A DNA stretch of 6,091 bases from DATDCV01 sp036524155 (GTDB lineage Bacteria > Verrucomicrobiota > Verrucomicrobiia > Limisphaerales > UBA8199): the NCBI GenBank assembly GCA_036524155.1, contig DATDCV010000763.1, positions 1 to 6,091 of the forward strand, in the 5' to 3' direction. The notes under the pieces were generated by a model. That model was not told the DNA's origin and did no database searches. It was given only the letters and a program-made list of their open reading frames with translations. Shown here one piece after another: positions 5,418-6,091 of the stretch (within the stretch, counting starts at the first letter, position 1; each line of letters opens with the position of its first letter). Position numbers and translations under genes: made by a program.

Positions 5418-5435
5418 GACAATCAGGGCATTGTC
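5418..5435. promoter_or_regulatory. Inverted repeat before the second barrel gene
   Basis: GACAAT and ATTGTC form a perfect 6 bp inverted repeat around CAGGGC, 23 bases before ATG 5459. It could be an operator or a small 5' UTR hairpin. It has no counterpart in the leaders of the other genes, and a repeat this short can arise by chance. Confidence 0.3.
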
Positions 5436-5458
5436 CCTCAAAAGGAAACGAAAACCGT

Positions 5459-6091
5459 ATGACACCAAAAACGAACAGAAAACTGAGTCTGGGCCTTGCA
5501 GCGCTGCTGTGCGGCGTGCTGCTACAATCCGCGATGGCGGAGAGCGGCAAACTTCAAACTTTTCAGATCAAGATCCACCAGGGGTTTAACACGCTTACTC
5601 CGGTAGACCCGGTTAACAAACCCGGCCTGTTCAACATGTTCGACGTTGGCGAAGCTACGCTTCTCGGGAGGTATGTTAACACAGGTCTGGTTCAGATGGT
5701 TCCGATTCCGGTTCCTCCAGGTTTCGCGATTTTATTCGGCGCTGGAACCTTGACCGCTGCCAATGGTGACTCCATTGGATGGGAATTTCAGCCTACCCCT
5801 GAGCACCCCGACAGAATTGTTATGCTTCCCGGTACAGGCACTGGTCGTTTTCTGGGCGCGACAGGCTACATCGATAGCTTCGCCGTCTCTGTTACGCCTA
5901 ATCCGGACGGCAGTGTCACCGGCACTCATTGGGGGAAAGGCGAACTCACTGTTCCCAAGAACAGTGTTACACGACCGGTGAAAATGCAGGCCCACAGCCA
6001 GATGGTGCTGAATTTGGCCAACGGCAGCTACAATTCCAAAGCCGAGATAATTTCTTCCCATTGCGGCAAGTCGGTTGGCCTGGGGTGGGGC
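5459..6091 (+). CDS. Secreted GTGRF-motif beta-barrel protein, partial (continues past right edge)
   Basis: An open frame of 211 codons runs to the window end with no stop. The N-terminus is a textbook signal peptide: MTPKTNRK, hydrophobic 9-24, likely cleavage after SAMA27. The mature part has GEATLLGRY (64-72), FGAGTLTAANGDSIGWEF (93-110) and LPGTGTGRFLGATGYIDSF (123-141). The order 'G-LxxANGDxxxW ... GTGRFxxxxG' is the same as in the second half of the protein at 1986-2846 (ANGDSIGW versus PNGDLLNW; GTGTGRFLGATG versus AGGTGRFEHLVG), so the two are probably distant relatives with an AOC-like barrel. No enzyme activity is assigned. ATG 5459 is preceded by AAGGA (5442-5446) at a rather long 12 bases. 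The gene lies behind leader repeat copy 4. Confidence 0.75.
   Translation, partial: MTPKTNRKLSLGLAALLCGVLLQSAMAESGKLQTFQIKIHQGFNTLTPVDPVNKPGLFNMFDVGEATLLGRYVNTGLVQMVPIPVPPGFAILFGAGTLTAANGDSIGWEFQPTPEHPDRIVMLPGTGTGRFLGATGYIDSFAVSVTPNPDGSVTGTHWGKGELTVPKNSVTRPVKMQAHSQMVLNLANGSYNSKAEIISSHCGKSVGLGWG

Noticed and set aside
5414..5419. TATAGA as a -10 element before the second barrel gene
   Set aside because: No acceptable -35 hexamer lies 16-18 bases upstream, and the other repeat-bearing genes have no counterpart.

Overview
The window looks like accessory chromosomal DNA of a soil- or sediment-type member of the Verrucomicrobiota, perhaps Pedosphaera-like. This is inference from three things: high GC; an ECF sigma factor of the 'YWYPLYAxVRRRGxS' type that is greatly expanded in that phylum and in Planctomycetes; and a GDSL esterase ending in a 'SPELAQWEDL...RRFYRL' module typical of verrucomicrobial secreted proteins. 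No rRNA, tRNA, CRISPR array, transposase or phage gene was seen.

Layout: a partial ECF sigma-factor gene (minus strand) runs off the left edge. Five plus-strand genes follow, all with an N-terminal signal sequence: (1) an NHL/SMP-30-like beta-propeller protein, 674-1765; (2) a two-domain protein with 'GTGRF' beta-barrel (allene-oxide-cyclase-barrel-like) motifs, 1986-2846; (3) a GDSL/SGNH esterase, 3019-4038; (4) a metallo-beta-lactamase-fold hydrolase, 4247-5224; (5) a second GTGRF-type barrel protein, 5459 to the right edge, incomplete. All intergenic gaps are under 300 bases.

The standout feature is a 115-118 bp repeat present four times, always in the same orientation and always in the gap just before a secreted-protein gene (517-631, 1821-1938, 4084-4198, 5277-5391). 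In the first three copies the similarity runs on through an A/C-rich 5' leader, a GGAAGGG Shine-Dalgarno element and the first codons (MKYSAL/MKCSTL). In copies 2 and 3 it covers the whole signal peptide, after which the mature proteins are unrelated (barrel versus metallohydrolase). The arrangement looks like a duplicated 'leader plus secretion signal' cassette joined to different cargo. Only the GDSL esterase lacks it. That gene is separated from the upstream gene by a strong hairpin and has its own ribosome binding site, so it looks like an insertion into a row of cassette-bearing genes.

I infer that the repeat gives the four secreted proteins a shared control, at the promoter or in the 5' UTR. 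The nearby ECF sigma factor is a possible but unproven regulator. The sequence does not show which substrate or process unites the cargo proteins.
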